Below are positions 1 through 10,653 of a stretch of DNA of 64,000 bases, in pieces. A program made the translations under genes and the position numbers. Every line of letters begins with the position of its first letter. Position 1 is the stretch's first letter. The notes under the pieces were generated by a model, which saw only the letters and a program-made list of their open reading frames with translations, did not search any database and was not told the origin of the DNA. This stretch comes from Eretmocerus hayati (Eukaryota > Arthropoda > Insecta > Hymenoptera > Aphelinidae): the NCBI GenBank assembly GCA_029851415.1, contig CM056744.1, forward strand, positions 118,328,838 through 118,392,837, read 5' to 3'.

Positions 1-35
1 ATCACTGGAATATTACTCTAAAAGATATGAAGGGC
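1..35. repeat. Edge of outer inverted repeat
   Basis: These first bases are the reverse complement of about 48,862-48,896. In the right-hand copy this piece directly adjoins the counterpart of position 980. Here the two are separated by about 944 bp, so the outer repeat is interrupted on this side. Confidence 0.7.
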
Positions 36-979
36 GGAGATCCCCCATCCTATCACAAATTGCGATTGTGCGATTGATCGATAAATTTCTCGAAAGCATC
101 GAATTCGGAGTGCAGCTACGTTCACGTTGGTGAGATCTAATGTCCATATCTTTAGAGTCGAGAGCTATCGACCACTGCTAAGATGTCACATTCGACCATC
201 TTGGATTGTTTCGTGTGTCGGCATGGAGACTATAAAAATGTTACTATAGCCTCCATGTGTGTCGGTATCACAGCTCGCGACTACGCAGACGTACACCAAA
301 CAAGTATGTCTGGTTGCCTGTTTTCAGGATCATTCGATAATGGTTCGAATTAGTAGTTGATAGACGATTTTATTATTTCAAGCAGTCTTATTACGAGCTG
401 CCCCCCCCATTATTTTTTATAGATATATGGGCTATTCCGCAAAAACTGTTGAATTGTTTTGAGCTGACATTCTCAAACGATGTAAGATAAGTTCAATCCA
501 AAAATTGATTTATCAGCTCCCATCAGGAATAAAAGCTATAGGAAGGAATCTAAATGGAGAGTTGATGAAGTCTGTTGGAGTCGACTATTGAATGTAAGAG
601 TTTTTCAATCCAATGAAAAATTCATACCTTCCAGTGTTCATTATGTAGAATTCAGAGATGAAACTCATCAGTGTAAATTTGGTAGAAGTATGTAGTAGTT
701 CAGATTAGCTTTGATTTAATATCATGACATGCTAATTCCTGAGACTTATAATAATTGCAAATTATTCGCCATGTATTCGAGGATTGAGATTCTCATCTGT
801 GTTCCGGGAAAAATTGTATTTCATATAAATAAATTCTAAAATCGAGAAACTGGCAGTGGTATTTGTGTAGAGGAAGGTGACTGTGGATCGGTGTAACTCC
901 TAAAAATACTCTTTTGTTCAGAAAATAACCGATAAACCGAAAGAAAATCCGCGCGCTTGCGCGCGGTGAATACCTAGTC
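36..979. other. Segment present only in the left outer repeat
   Basis: About 944 bp that separate two blocks which are contiguous in the reversed copy near 48,853-48,862. It is either an insertion here or a deletion there. I see no convincing gene. It contains a small hairpin around 223-260 (arms CATGGAGACTATA and TATAGCCTCCATG) and a short C run near 403. No clear terminal repeat or target duplication is visible, so the mechanism is open. Confidence 0.5.
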
Positions 980-2098
980 ATGTCGTAAAGCAGAGCGACA
1001 TATGCTTTGCTTTTGTCTCTCTGAAAATCATGGTGAAGTTGCACCGATTTCTCGGTTTACTCGGTTGCACTCATATCTCGGTTTTCTTTTAGATGGGTAC
1101 CTATACGTACCCATTAAAGACGCATGGGACTGAATTGGATCCAATTTATTATTCTGGCTAGGGATACTATTGAAGCCTCCTGTATAAGGTCTTATAAATC
1201 ATTCCCTGGATTCTATCGCATCGAATCATTGTTCATACGGCACTAATATTTGAATTATTGATATTTGATAGAGCTCTATCGAGATTATTGGAACTCTAAT
1301 TGAAAATATAGGATCCAATCAGATTGAAAATATAAAATAATATATAAAATAAAATAATATATATAAAATAATCCTAGCAAAAATTAGATGAATTTCTTAT
1401 TGAATCCTCGCGGATCAGATGGGTTTTCGAGAAGAATTTGCTTTAAATATAGGCTCAATCCATCGATTTTTGTTCCTCATATGAAAACAGACTTCGAAGA
1501 GCGAGAGAGGGACATGAATATACCAATACGGCATTTAGGATGAGTGAGAAGATTTATTGATAGAAACGAGCAAACTTTTTTGTAGCTACATCATCTTGTA
1601 CAAGATTTCAAGATAAGTGGAACATAAAGAAAATAGTGTGACTATTTTAGAATGGCTACGATTATATCTAACGAATCGGATAGGCGCCGGTCGATAAGTT
1701 CAAAAACTTTCCGTAAGACTTATTTAAAGTTCCACAATAAATTATAGAGGTTCAAGAAATTCAATAAAGACCACTAGGTATATAGCACATAACGTTTGTG
1801 TGAAATAACGAAGAATCAGCTGCACTTCTTCTCCACGACATATTTCCATTCAAATTCCTTTCCATAGATTGCTTAAGGGCCCTCCATGTCACTGGAAAAG
1901 AAATAACTCATGAATTTTAGGGAAAAATTCAAGATCTCATTATATTCTGTAATTTTTGTTGACACTCTGCGCACTTCCAATTGGATTCTGGTGGAATTGA
2001 GAATGTAATGTGAAACTCAACGAGTGATTCAATCATACCGTTTTTAATCTCATATATTTGCGTTAGGATGTCCGTTTTTTTCCATTTTTTTCGTATAT
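980..2098. repeat. Outer inverted repeat, left copy
   Basis: This 1.1 kb block reappears reversed at about 47,729-48,853 with scattered substitutions and small indels. It is AT-rich and carries no convincing reading frame. Its position outside the main arms, in mirrored order, makes it part of the larger imperfect palindrome. Similarity ends near 2,098 in a T-rich stretch. Confidence 0.85.
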
Positions 2099-2256
2099 AC
2101 TATTTTATCTCTAGTGGGCCTCCTCATGACCAGGAACGGAAATAATTTCTTCGATTATAGTCGACAGAAGTATTGAATTCCCCTTAGGCGCAAGTTTTAG
2201 TGATTCCCCAGATAAGTTTTCTCCCTAGTTATTGGCTTTGCCTGCATTGGCGCGTG

Positions 2257-2706
2257 ATTTAAGGAGGCACCAGCGCCTCAACTTTTTCAGTCATCTTGAT
2301 TTAGAAAAATCATGGCATGTACTCCGTGATGAAACAAATTCATTGCAGTTTTGAAATATGCAGGTTGCCGACCTTATTTTTGAGAAAAAAAAGTCTAAAG
2401 TATTGGAATTCAACACGGCGTCTCATGGGCGATAACCACAAAATGAGTCATATCTCGAAATTTAACAGTGTTACCAAAACGAGCAACTGTCCAAGCATGC
2501 ATCATTTATACACGAATGGAATATTATTCGAAGACATGCATGTTGCGCGAGCTTGGGTTGTGTGTGTGTATGTGTGTCAGTGAGCGAGCGCGTCTCGTAG
2601 CCTGATGCTTGTGTTGGTGGGCGCGGGGCCCTGGCTGGTCATGATACGTTACACAACGCTGGTTCCTCCTTAATGCCATTGAAAATACTTCCATCCGATA
2701 CTGAGA
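2257..2706 (+). repeat. Repeat element E1 (copy 1), with TG-rich stretch
   Basis: This block begins with a hairpin-forming motif (GGAGGCACCAGCGCCTC) and recurs at 14,062-14,585 in the same orientation and reversed across 32,690-35,580. Near 2,560-2,580 it contains a TG-rich simple repeat that is a longer (TG)n run in the other copies. It leads directly into the transposase fragment that follows, so it may be non-coding sequence of that CACTA-like element. Confidence 0.75.
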
Positions 2707-3029
2707 ACATTTCCTTTATGATGATTACCTCATGAAGCCGATTTGCCGCAATACCACGAGAGCTGTGACTGGTTTCGACAAAGGACAGCGTCCAAGGTAT
2801 CAAATCTGTGGGTCGATCAGCGGTGGTCTGCCAGCCCTGAGCTCGCAAATTTGACACCTTGGATTACTTCAATCTCTGAAACCAGTCACAAATCTGATTA
2901 TAATATATGAAATTGACCTCATTCGGGCTAATTTGAAGAGAGTTTCATCAGTTCCCGATTTATAATAAATTCAAGGGCATCCAATTACGCCCCCGCGCAA
3001 GACAGACCAATACCTGGTAGAGGCATTTG

Positions 3030-3690
3030 TCTCAAAAAACACGAAAAGAGGATCGGCCATAGCAAAGATTGCGCCACCGGATTTCATCACTCGAGCCCCT
3101 CGAGATTTGGAACACAGGCCACATTGGGAAGCATCAGAACATAGAGATCATACGCTACATTATTTACCTATCTTACTGAAGGATAAATCGCCAAAGAAAT
3201 ACTACGACCATTCCATACTGTTTTCGAACGCAAAGGGGATCCTGTCACAAGCATCCATCAGTCACGATGAGATTCAATGATGAGTTTGTTGGCAAGTTCC
3301 ACCTCCTCTACGGAGAATTGCATTGTACAATCAATATCCACCAAGCCAGTCACATGGCCGAATTAGTCAGAAAATGAAGGCCCTCAGTGGGTGTGGTCAA
3401 TGTCGGATTTTGAAGATGGAATGGGTTATTATGGAAGAATCAGCCATTACCCTAACAAAATCGACATCGAGATCACCAATACTATGAAAATGCACAATGC
3501 CCGTTACATTTTGAAAGATTTATTGAATAAAAGAATTCAGAGACTCCGTGTTGAAATTGTTGAGAGAGTCGTAGATGACCAACGATCTCATCAGCTCAAG
3601 CCGGGAGAGTTAGAAGCACTTCTGGATTCATCTCTCTATCGTGATGGAATCCTGGACAACAAGACAAGATTCTTCTTCAGAGGTCCATGA
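3030..3690 (+). pseudogene. CACTA/EnSpm (TNP2-like) transposase, C-terminal fragment
   Basis: Conceptual translation gives, in order, a PRDLEHRPHWEASEHR stretch, SPKKYYDHS, then FVGKFHLLYGE with a following NIHQASHMAELVR, then GPQWVWSMSDFEDGMGYY. This order matches my memory of the conserved region downstream of the catalytic core in animal TNP2-like CACTA transposases, which move DNA by cut and paste in the nucleus. At least two frameshifts break it: near 3,280, where TGA TGA follows the SHDEIQ stretch, and near 3,374. The last frame is open from 3,391 to 3,690. This copy keeps about 0.8 kb (roughly 2,707-3,492) that the two arm copies lack. The segment ends where the integrase-bearing direct repeat begins, about 3,665, so the last codons are chimeric. 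Family assignment is by remembered motifs. Confidence 0.7.
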
Positions 3691-4145
3691 ATACAAAGAT
3701 GGTGACTTAAACATATCAGAAATTGCAACAAATGCAGAGCAAAATGTTTGCGTTCTGCACACTAGAGTGAAAAGATGTTTCGATCAAAAAAATTGAAAGA
3801 TGAATGTTGAACTACTTGGATGACGGGGTTCAAGGTTCAAAAGAAACATGTCCTTTGAGTGTTTAGGGATACAAAAATGTGATCATTCTTGCATCAAAAT
3901 TGTAAGATATGCAATACCAGTGTTTGAATCCTATCCACCAGACTCGACGACTAGCTTGAATGTATGAAATTGAGTAATCCCTGATGAACTAGGTACCCGA
4001 GTGATTTGGCTTTACAGATACAAGTTTCAAGAGATGAAGAGAGAATTGCGGTTGTTGCGAAGCAAAACATTGTAGGGATTCTTCTCTCAAAGATCTTCAG
4101 ATGGTCAAGAATGCGACGTTTTACCTTAGATGTTTCAAAATTGAA

Positions 4146-5349
4146 TCAATTTTGATTGAATTCATCGTTGATCTGTTCATCTAGAATCATGATCTCCTCC
4201 ATAATATCTAGATAAAGCACAAAAGCTTCTTCAGCAGTTGCTGGTCTGCTTTTACCAGGCATTAGTTCATCGACAAACCGAGCAAATTCAGGATCGATCA
4301 ACTGCGGCTCGTCGGTGTAGTCCATGAGAGCGTCCATGTGATCTTCGTTCAGAACTTTTCCGTAATCCTGACTTCCAAAGAGCTCGGGGCAGTGGTAGAG
4401 CTCATTTGGTTTACCAGAAACCACGTTTCCTCCATCTTGCTTTCTGATTGTATGCTCATTCCATTCCATCCTAGTTATCTCAATGTGTTCAGTCAACAGA
4501 TCACCGAAGCAGTATCGCATGCACTCGATGTGTACTTTGTTGCGCACATCCAAAATGCCCACCAGCTTCCATGGTTTTGAATAAATCCATATAGAACTGG
4601 CCAAGATGCTGCCTAAACTGCCTCCAATAAGCCTCAATTCTCTGATTCCTTGTACTTTTACTAGTGATGTAGCTATTCACTCCAGCATGGGGATCATCGT
4701 CGAATGAACGAAGAGCCATCTGCATGTTACCCATTATGACCGGCTCTGTACCCTTATCAGTCCGCAAGATCTCAGGTACACGCTTTCTTTTTCTCACCGT
4801 CTTGGCGTAGTAAGATCCAATGACCTGAGGACGATTGTTGGTCGACGCAACTCTTAGACTCAACACTTTTCTCGAATATCCGTCAATTATGCCATAAATT
4901 GGGAAGCCAAATACTTTTATCTTGTCGTGGTTGTCACCATGCCAGCGAGCATTGGGGCCTTCGGCATGATACTCGCAATGCCGCAGTTTGTATCTACGAC
5001 GGGCTTCGATTCCATCTGGATCCATTTCGCGCAAGAGCCCCAAGACATGCTTTTGTTTCACCTTCAGATGGTAAACTTTCCTGAGCCGCTGCCAGAGAGA
5101 TCTGTAGTCCAACTTACTTCCACTACCTCCTAACTCTAAGGCCATGGCTATGACAATATGCTCCAGAGGGCTTTCCACAATCTTCTTCCTCCTCAAACCA
5201 TGTTTTGACAAAATTCTAGAGAGCGTCCGAAGTGAAATTCTGATGTTATGTTGATTTCCCAGCATGCAAAGAATGGCTTCATGACAATAATCTTGGTGAA
5301 AATATTTCTCGATAATCTCGTGAAGTTTGTTGACATTCCGTTCATCCAT
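4146..5349 (-). pseudogene. DDE integrase-like transposase (rve type), copy 1, frameshifted
   Basis: About 400 residues. The N-terminal third looks like a helical DNA-binding region. The core shows the retroviral-integrase-type DDE fold signature: WHGD (first Asp), RTDKGTE (second Asp), then RNQRIEAYWR (Glu), followed by the usual C-terminal region with a WNEHTIR motif. This matches the rve-like integrase-core proteins scattered in animal genomes, inferred to be transposases. The start ATG (5,349) lies directly after a splice-acceptor-like ATTTCAG, so an upstream non-coding exon is possible; a GT donor-like site sits at about 5,665. One extra base near 4,555-4,560, relative to copy 2, shifts the frame after the catalytic Glu. 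The frame then continues to 4,146. Copy 2 lacks this lesion but has two nonsense changes. Confidence 0.8.
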
Positions 5350-6419
5350 CTGAAATGAATTTAAGATTGTCGAATGAATCTGAATGAATTATTCAAATCA
5401 TACCAACTTGATATGTCTATGCAAAATACCTGACAAATATAAAACGCGAATGAACGTGACAAGATTTGCAGAATCGTTTCAAAAAATTCTAAACTTGTAC
5501 ATAATCTCACGGGCCAAGATACTCAGTCGATATGAGGTAAAAGCGAGGGAATTCGACTATAAATATTACAAACAAAAATGGTAAGGGATACAAAATTGCA
5601 CGAAGGAGCGAATCAAGAGATTTTGTGCCCCACAGCTTATCAACATAGAGAACAAATTATCTCACCTTTGATCAAAGTCACTTGATGGTAGACGTACACT
5701 TGACAGAATTGAATGAGTACAAAAAAACTGATCAGGGAGATAGTGCTCTTCCTGGATTTTTATTGAACGTTCGCAGCGATTGCTCCAGACACTCTCGCAA
5801 AGGAATACGATGAGAATGCTGCTCAAATTGTGCAAACCCATGACTTCTAGAATGGGCAGTACAACTGGATTCTGTAAAATCCAAAATTTATAAAGCATTA
5901 TTGAAATTTCTGACCTGATGTCACATACTAGATAGAGGCAAATATAGAAACATTCTCGGAATCACAAGATTTCATCGTACTCTACCCAGAACATGACGTT
6001 CAGTTTATGGAGATAACATACGTCTCGAGGTGCCTGTGCTCTCTCTCAATCTTGTGCGCTGATGATCATCTGCCCAAGGCACATGTTTGCCATTCACGTT
6101 CTCGTGTCTCACAAATGGTTGCCGGGAACTATCGTCTGATATTGTTATCATATTGGCTCCGAATGGCTCGACTTAAATGTGTCCTGAGAACCTGAAACTG
6201 ATCAATCATGAATGTTGTATTTCTCAAGTTGAGCGATTTCGTGATATTGAAGAATTTACTGATGGATAACATGATTGCACAGTAATGTGTGAGTCCTCAA
6301 ATTAAGCTCGATCATCCCAGCCATTTTATTCAAGAATTCAACTAGAAACACTGAAATCTCTTAGTCCCATTGGCATCGCCTGGTGCCTTTTACAGCTACT
6401 GTCCACGATGGAACATTGT

Positions 6420-7340
6420 ACCAAAATTTAAAACACACTTGCTGAGATCTCTATATTTTACAGTTGTAGCAAGATGTCCATTCACTTACATCTGTTGATA
6501 ATAGACTTATCTGTAGAGTTTTAGACAGCAAAATTTGGAAAGTACAAAACTATGTAATTTTTATGATGGCATCTAATCATTGATGAGAGGCAGGATGGTT
6601 TGTGATAAGTAGGCCCTGGAATAACACTTCTGATCATCCTAATTAACCATTCGATTCAAGGTTTGAACAAAATCACTCAAAGGTACTCGCCTAGCTGGCA
6701 TGCCCGACAAGCTCTAACAGAAAAAAGTAATATTTGGACAATTTCACAGAGCCCCAATTCTTACTTGCTGAGATCTCTGTATTTTACAGAGATGGAAACA
6801 TGCTCATCCACTCAAATACATCCAACATAAGCTTAGTTGTGGAGTTTACGAGACTAAGATTGAAAAGTTGAGAACTAATTCATGTCGACATGAACATGTT
6901 AATAGGAAACAGAATGATGTTATCATGTGTGGGCCCTGGAATAACTTCACTTATGCATTCCATTAAATATAGCAATGGAATTATACCAAAATACTTTAGT
7001 TCAGCTGGCACGCCAAGGTAACTTTCCAAAGTAACAGTGATACTAGGATATTACAGCCAGCCTTAATTCACACTTGCTGACATTTCTGTAATTCACAGGA
7101 ATGATATCAATTTCAGTTTTTGAAATCCATAGTCACTTGGCTCAGCTCTAAATCTTCTGCAACCTCAAGTCGAGGAGTTTGTACTGCATTTTATATTCAT
7201 AAAAAATTGTAATAATATTGTCATGAGACCCATGAAATAGACTCTGACCATCTCCTCCAGTCAAAAAGTGAGCAAGGACACTCAAGAGTTTCAAGCACTT
7301 GCCCGCTGGCTGGCATGCCTAATAAATTCTCACAACAAAA
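6420..7340. repeat. Three tandem ~310 bp sub-repeats in block C
   Basis: Three degenerate units follow one another. The phrase TTGCTGAGATCTCTNTATTT or a close variant occurs near 6,437, 6,762 and 7,069. The motif GCTGGCATGCC or GCTGGCACGCC recurs near 6,692, 7,008 and 7,308, and the phrase ggccctggaataa appears in at least two units. The spacing is about 310-325 bp. The same arrangement is kept in the other two C copies, so it predates the duplications. Repeated units of this sort are typical of subterminal transposase-binding regions, but no binding is shown. Confidence 0.75.
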
Positions 7341-7663
7341 GCCAAGCGAAAGTCAATGCCTAAACATTAAAAAATTTGTCTCACAGTGTAGGCTTGTTCA
7401 ACTAAATTTTGAATACTTGGAAATGAATAGTTTGACGCTGCAAAAGTAATGACACAAACTAAAATAATAGCACAAAATTCACGTACTGGCAAAAGCAGAG
7501 CGGCGGGCACAGGGCGGGAGAGGTTAACCTCGTCCCGAGGAGAAGTCGACGTCAATCGGGCGGCACCACCAGGACCCAGTTACTGTCTCAGCGACTCTGT
7601 TGCCTCGGAGATGTGGTGATCGGGTCACCTGGTGCAGAGTTAGCCTTGTCCCAAGGAGCAGTC

Positions 7664-7682
7664 CCCTCATTGTATGATCAAT
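7664..7682. repeat. 19 bp junction sequence shared with 44,198-44,216
   Basis: The 19 bp CCCTCATTGTATGATCAAT sits exactly where block C homology ends. Its reverse complement sits at 44,198-44,216, exactly where the right arm's homology to the left arm ends. Confidence 0.6.
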
Positions 7683-8664
7683 TCCCCCCTCCATTTACTT
7701 TTTTCAAAAGTATAACTTGGCGAGTATGAGTTTGTTCCTCAAAATTTATTGATTTTTATCAGGTTTTCACAGTAAAAATGATGATTGATTCAATTCAGCT
7801 GTATTACATAGTTTCAACTCTTGAAAGGAATGAAATCAAAGGAACTATGTCGAGTATTTCTGTAAGTTTGAGAGACCAACCATTTTCTGGGCAAAATACT
7901 TATGGCATTGTTTCAACTCTTGAAAGGGATGAAATGAATAAGAAACCATGTCGAGAGTTTTTCGAACAAGTTTGATTGTATAAGGTGATGGATTTCGGAA
8001 ATTTTGCACGGTCTTTCTTATTCGTTGATTATTAAAACCAGAACTTGAATAAGAGAAATTGAAGAAGTCAAGTATAGTTGATTGAAGAATCACGCTAATT
8101 ATTCTCGAAACTGTAGAATTTTCTTTGAAAATGTGGAGCGAATAATCACTCGTTGCTCTCTCATGTATTATATGGACTATCACATAAGAGCGACGAGTGA
8201 TTATTCGCTCCACATTTTCAAAGAAAAATCTACAGTTTCGAGAATAATTAGCGTGATTCTTCAATCAACTATACTTGACTTCTTCAATTTTTCTCATTCA
8301 AGTTCTGGTTTTAATAATCAACGAATAAGAAAGACCGTGCAAAATTTTCGAAATCCATCACCTTATACAATCCAACTTGTTCGAAAAACTCTCGACATGG
8401 TTTCTTATTCATTTCATCCCTTTCAAGAGTTGAAACAATGCCATAAGTATTTTGCCCGGAAAATGGTTGGTCTCTCAAACTTACAGAAATACTCGACATA
8501 GTTGCTTTGATTTCATTCCTTTCAAGAGTTGAAACTATGTAATACAGCAGAATTGAATCAATCATCATTTTTACTGTGAAAACCTGATAAAAATCAATAA
8601 ATTTTGAGGAACAAACTCATACTCGCCAAGTTATACTTTTGAAAAAAGTAAATGGAGGGGGGAA
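7683..8664. repeat. 982 bp hairpin (foldback) element 1
   Basis: Nearly perfect palindrome. The left arm 7,683-8,159 is the reverse complement of 8,188-8,664, with a 28 bp loop. The ends read CCCCCCTCCATTTAC and GTAAATGGAGGGGGG. The arms differ at only a few positions. Open frames of about 139 codons on both strands mirror each other and are a by-product of the symmetry. No clear target duplication is visible, so the superfamily is unknown. It is most simply a non-autonomous foldback element. Confidence 0.9.
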
Positions 8665-8800
8665 GGATCTAATTTCTTTCTTATGAAAATCAAAACGAAG
8701 AAATCAACTTCCTCATCTGACCACAGCTTTTGAGAATCTGTTAATCACATATCGCTCTAGAATATGAATAATTGTTTCACTCAGATCATCTTTTTGATCA

Positions 8801-9172
8801 AGTTGACTTGGAGCGGCTCTTGATATACTTGCGAAATCCCCAAATATCATTCCACCCAAGTATTGATTCTATATTTTTGAACGAGACATTTCTCTTTATC
8901 TCATTCTAGAACTTACCTCATTTATAAGAATTTAGAAAATTTCCTTATCACAATCATAACATCAAGCTTGAACAATATTAGATATTCCTTATTCAGAGTG
9001 AAAGTTGGGATGTTATGATTGTGATTAGAAATCTCCTGATTCCTCATTGTTCAGGATATGTTTTAGAACCAGAAGATTAACATATCCCTGGTTGCAAACA
9101 TGATATCAATATTTGAAGTGAAATAGTATTGAGGAATAATACAAGAGGAGCAAAAGCCGCTCCAAGTCAACT
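8801..9172. mobile_element. 372 bp palindromic MITE
   Basis: The ends are AGTTGACTTGGAGCGGCT and its exact reverse complement. A second inverted pair (CACAATCATAACATC at 8,949-8,963 and its complement at 9,009-9,023) has the same centre, near 8,986. The element therefore folds along much of its length. There is no coding capacity. I could not define a target-site duplication. Confidence 0.75.
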
Positions 9173-10559
9173 CTGGTGACTAGAAAATTTGAGTGATATA
9201 GGTTTTGCTACCCTATATAAATATTTGATTCCCTGATAGTCCAAAGTTGTGAGCAAAATTTCAAGCTTTAACTCCTATAAAGTCCAGAAACCCATATTCC
9301 CATCTTATGGAGCGCTTGAATATCTTCTTTACATCACATCTCAACTCATGAATTACAACACATGATTTCAAACTTTCTTGGAGCAGCAATAACTCTGCTA
9401 GAATTCTTTAGTAATACTAAATGGACCCATGAGTCGCATGTATGATTGTGACGATGAAAGAGTTATTAATCTGGATCTGAAAGATTGTGGAAGTGTGTGG
9501 TAGTTCTATCAAATGCGCTTGACCACTTGCCAATATTTATTGACACATACCAGCTCTCAAGCTTCTTACTTGATGACACCAATGAATAAAACTCAAAATC
9601 AGCCCAGAAGCAGTCAAAATAATGAAATGTATTGTCTGGTCCTCACAGCGATATCGACTCTCGATTGTAATATCAATAGACCAAGAGAAAAATAATGATC
9701 GCTCAATCTCAATTCACTTAGATTATCCAGTGTATGCATGTATATACATATAATGAATCACTGAAACTTCCCGTCCAACTTTTGACTAAATGTTTAGAGA
9801 AAAAAAATGGAAAGCAATATCACAAGTATTAACGCAGATGAAGTGACTTATTGGACCTCAAAGCTATATTCTCATATACTTGGAAAACGCTCCTTGATTC
9901 TTCTGAAGACATTTAGTACTGCATTACATACAAGACTTCAAAGTTGCATCTATAAACTCATAATCTGATGGGGCATAGAATCCCAGCATACATCTTGCAC
10001 TTTTCACAATATTATACCGCGTTTAAGAATACCTTTCTCTCAATAGCTCCTGTTTCCATGAAAACATACACATTTTGCATCTATTTTGTCCAAACAAGAT
10101 AATAATGCATGCACTAATTGAGATTGCGGCACCGCGATGCATGGCGATGTAAACAAAGCAGGCGGATTTTCTCTCTCCTCTCTCTCTCTCGCTCGTCGAC
10201 AATGGTCGACAACTCTCGAATCGAAGCTGTGCGTTCGAGGGTCTAAACAAATCGAAGCTGCGTTCGAGGTCTAAACAAATCGAATGGATAATTTTTTTGA
10301 GGTGGTGAAAATTGGCGGAGCGAAATAAAAGTCCCAGCGGTCAGAATCGGAAAATTGATGACACTAATAGCGTGTCCGTGAGAAAACAGCCCTGAATAGA
10401 GAGGCAGGAGATGTTTGTGCACCCGGGTGGTTGAAATAAGTAAGGTGGAAAGATGTGTGAGGTTAGAAAGCCCCCAATTCAAAGTATATAAGGCACAGCG
10501 CCTCGCTCGATTTTTTGTCTGCTCATACTCGCCAGCGAGGCGCTATCGCGCCTCTCGAT
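9173..10559. other. Non-repeated stretch, no gene recognised
   Basis: I find no supported gene here. The stretch contains a CT-rich tract and a GTCGAC palindrome near 10,170-10,210. A tandem duplication of about 30 bp follows near 10,215-10,285, with the phrase TCTAAACAAATCGAA repeated. A TATA-like GTATATAAGG lies near 10,485, about 170 bp before the arm gene's first ATG. This sequence lies outside the right arm's homology. Confidence 0.5.
10484..10493 (+). promoter_or_regulatory. Possible TATA box for the left-arm gene
   Basis: GTATATAAGG lies about 170 bp upstream of the ATG at 10,654. It is the best core-promoter match nearby. However, it is outside the duplicated arm, so the right-arm copy would lack it. 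Weak evidence. Confidence 0.25.
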
Positions 10560-10653
10560 AAGTATACCAGTTAGATGTTGCATTGAAATTTGGTCTCTTT
10601 GAGAAGGCAACATCATTCCATCCAAAGTTCTATGTGAACTATTACGTTTGACC

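Larger units (their letters stand above)
3665..7663. repeat. 4 kb direct repeat (blocks B and C), copy 1
   Basis: This segment is repeated in the same orientation at 25,750-29,744 with few differences. Block B (to about 6,230) carries the integrase pseudogene. Block C (about 6,230-7,663) contains tandem sub-repeats and is also present reversed at about 17,560-19,292. Homology stops at 7,663, where a 19 bp sequence and then a large hairpin follow. Confidence 0.9.

Noticed and set aside
5662..5898. 78-codon frame identical in both B copies
   Set aside because: Its identity reflects recent duplication. The frame does not join in phase to the integrase exon. At most the region is a non-coding 5' exon, because a donor-like site is present at about 5,665.
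7845..8501. Two nearly identical 139-codon frames on opposite strands
   Set aside because: They are mirror images created by the 982 bp palindrome. They show no start context, no motif, and no homologue that I recognise.
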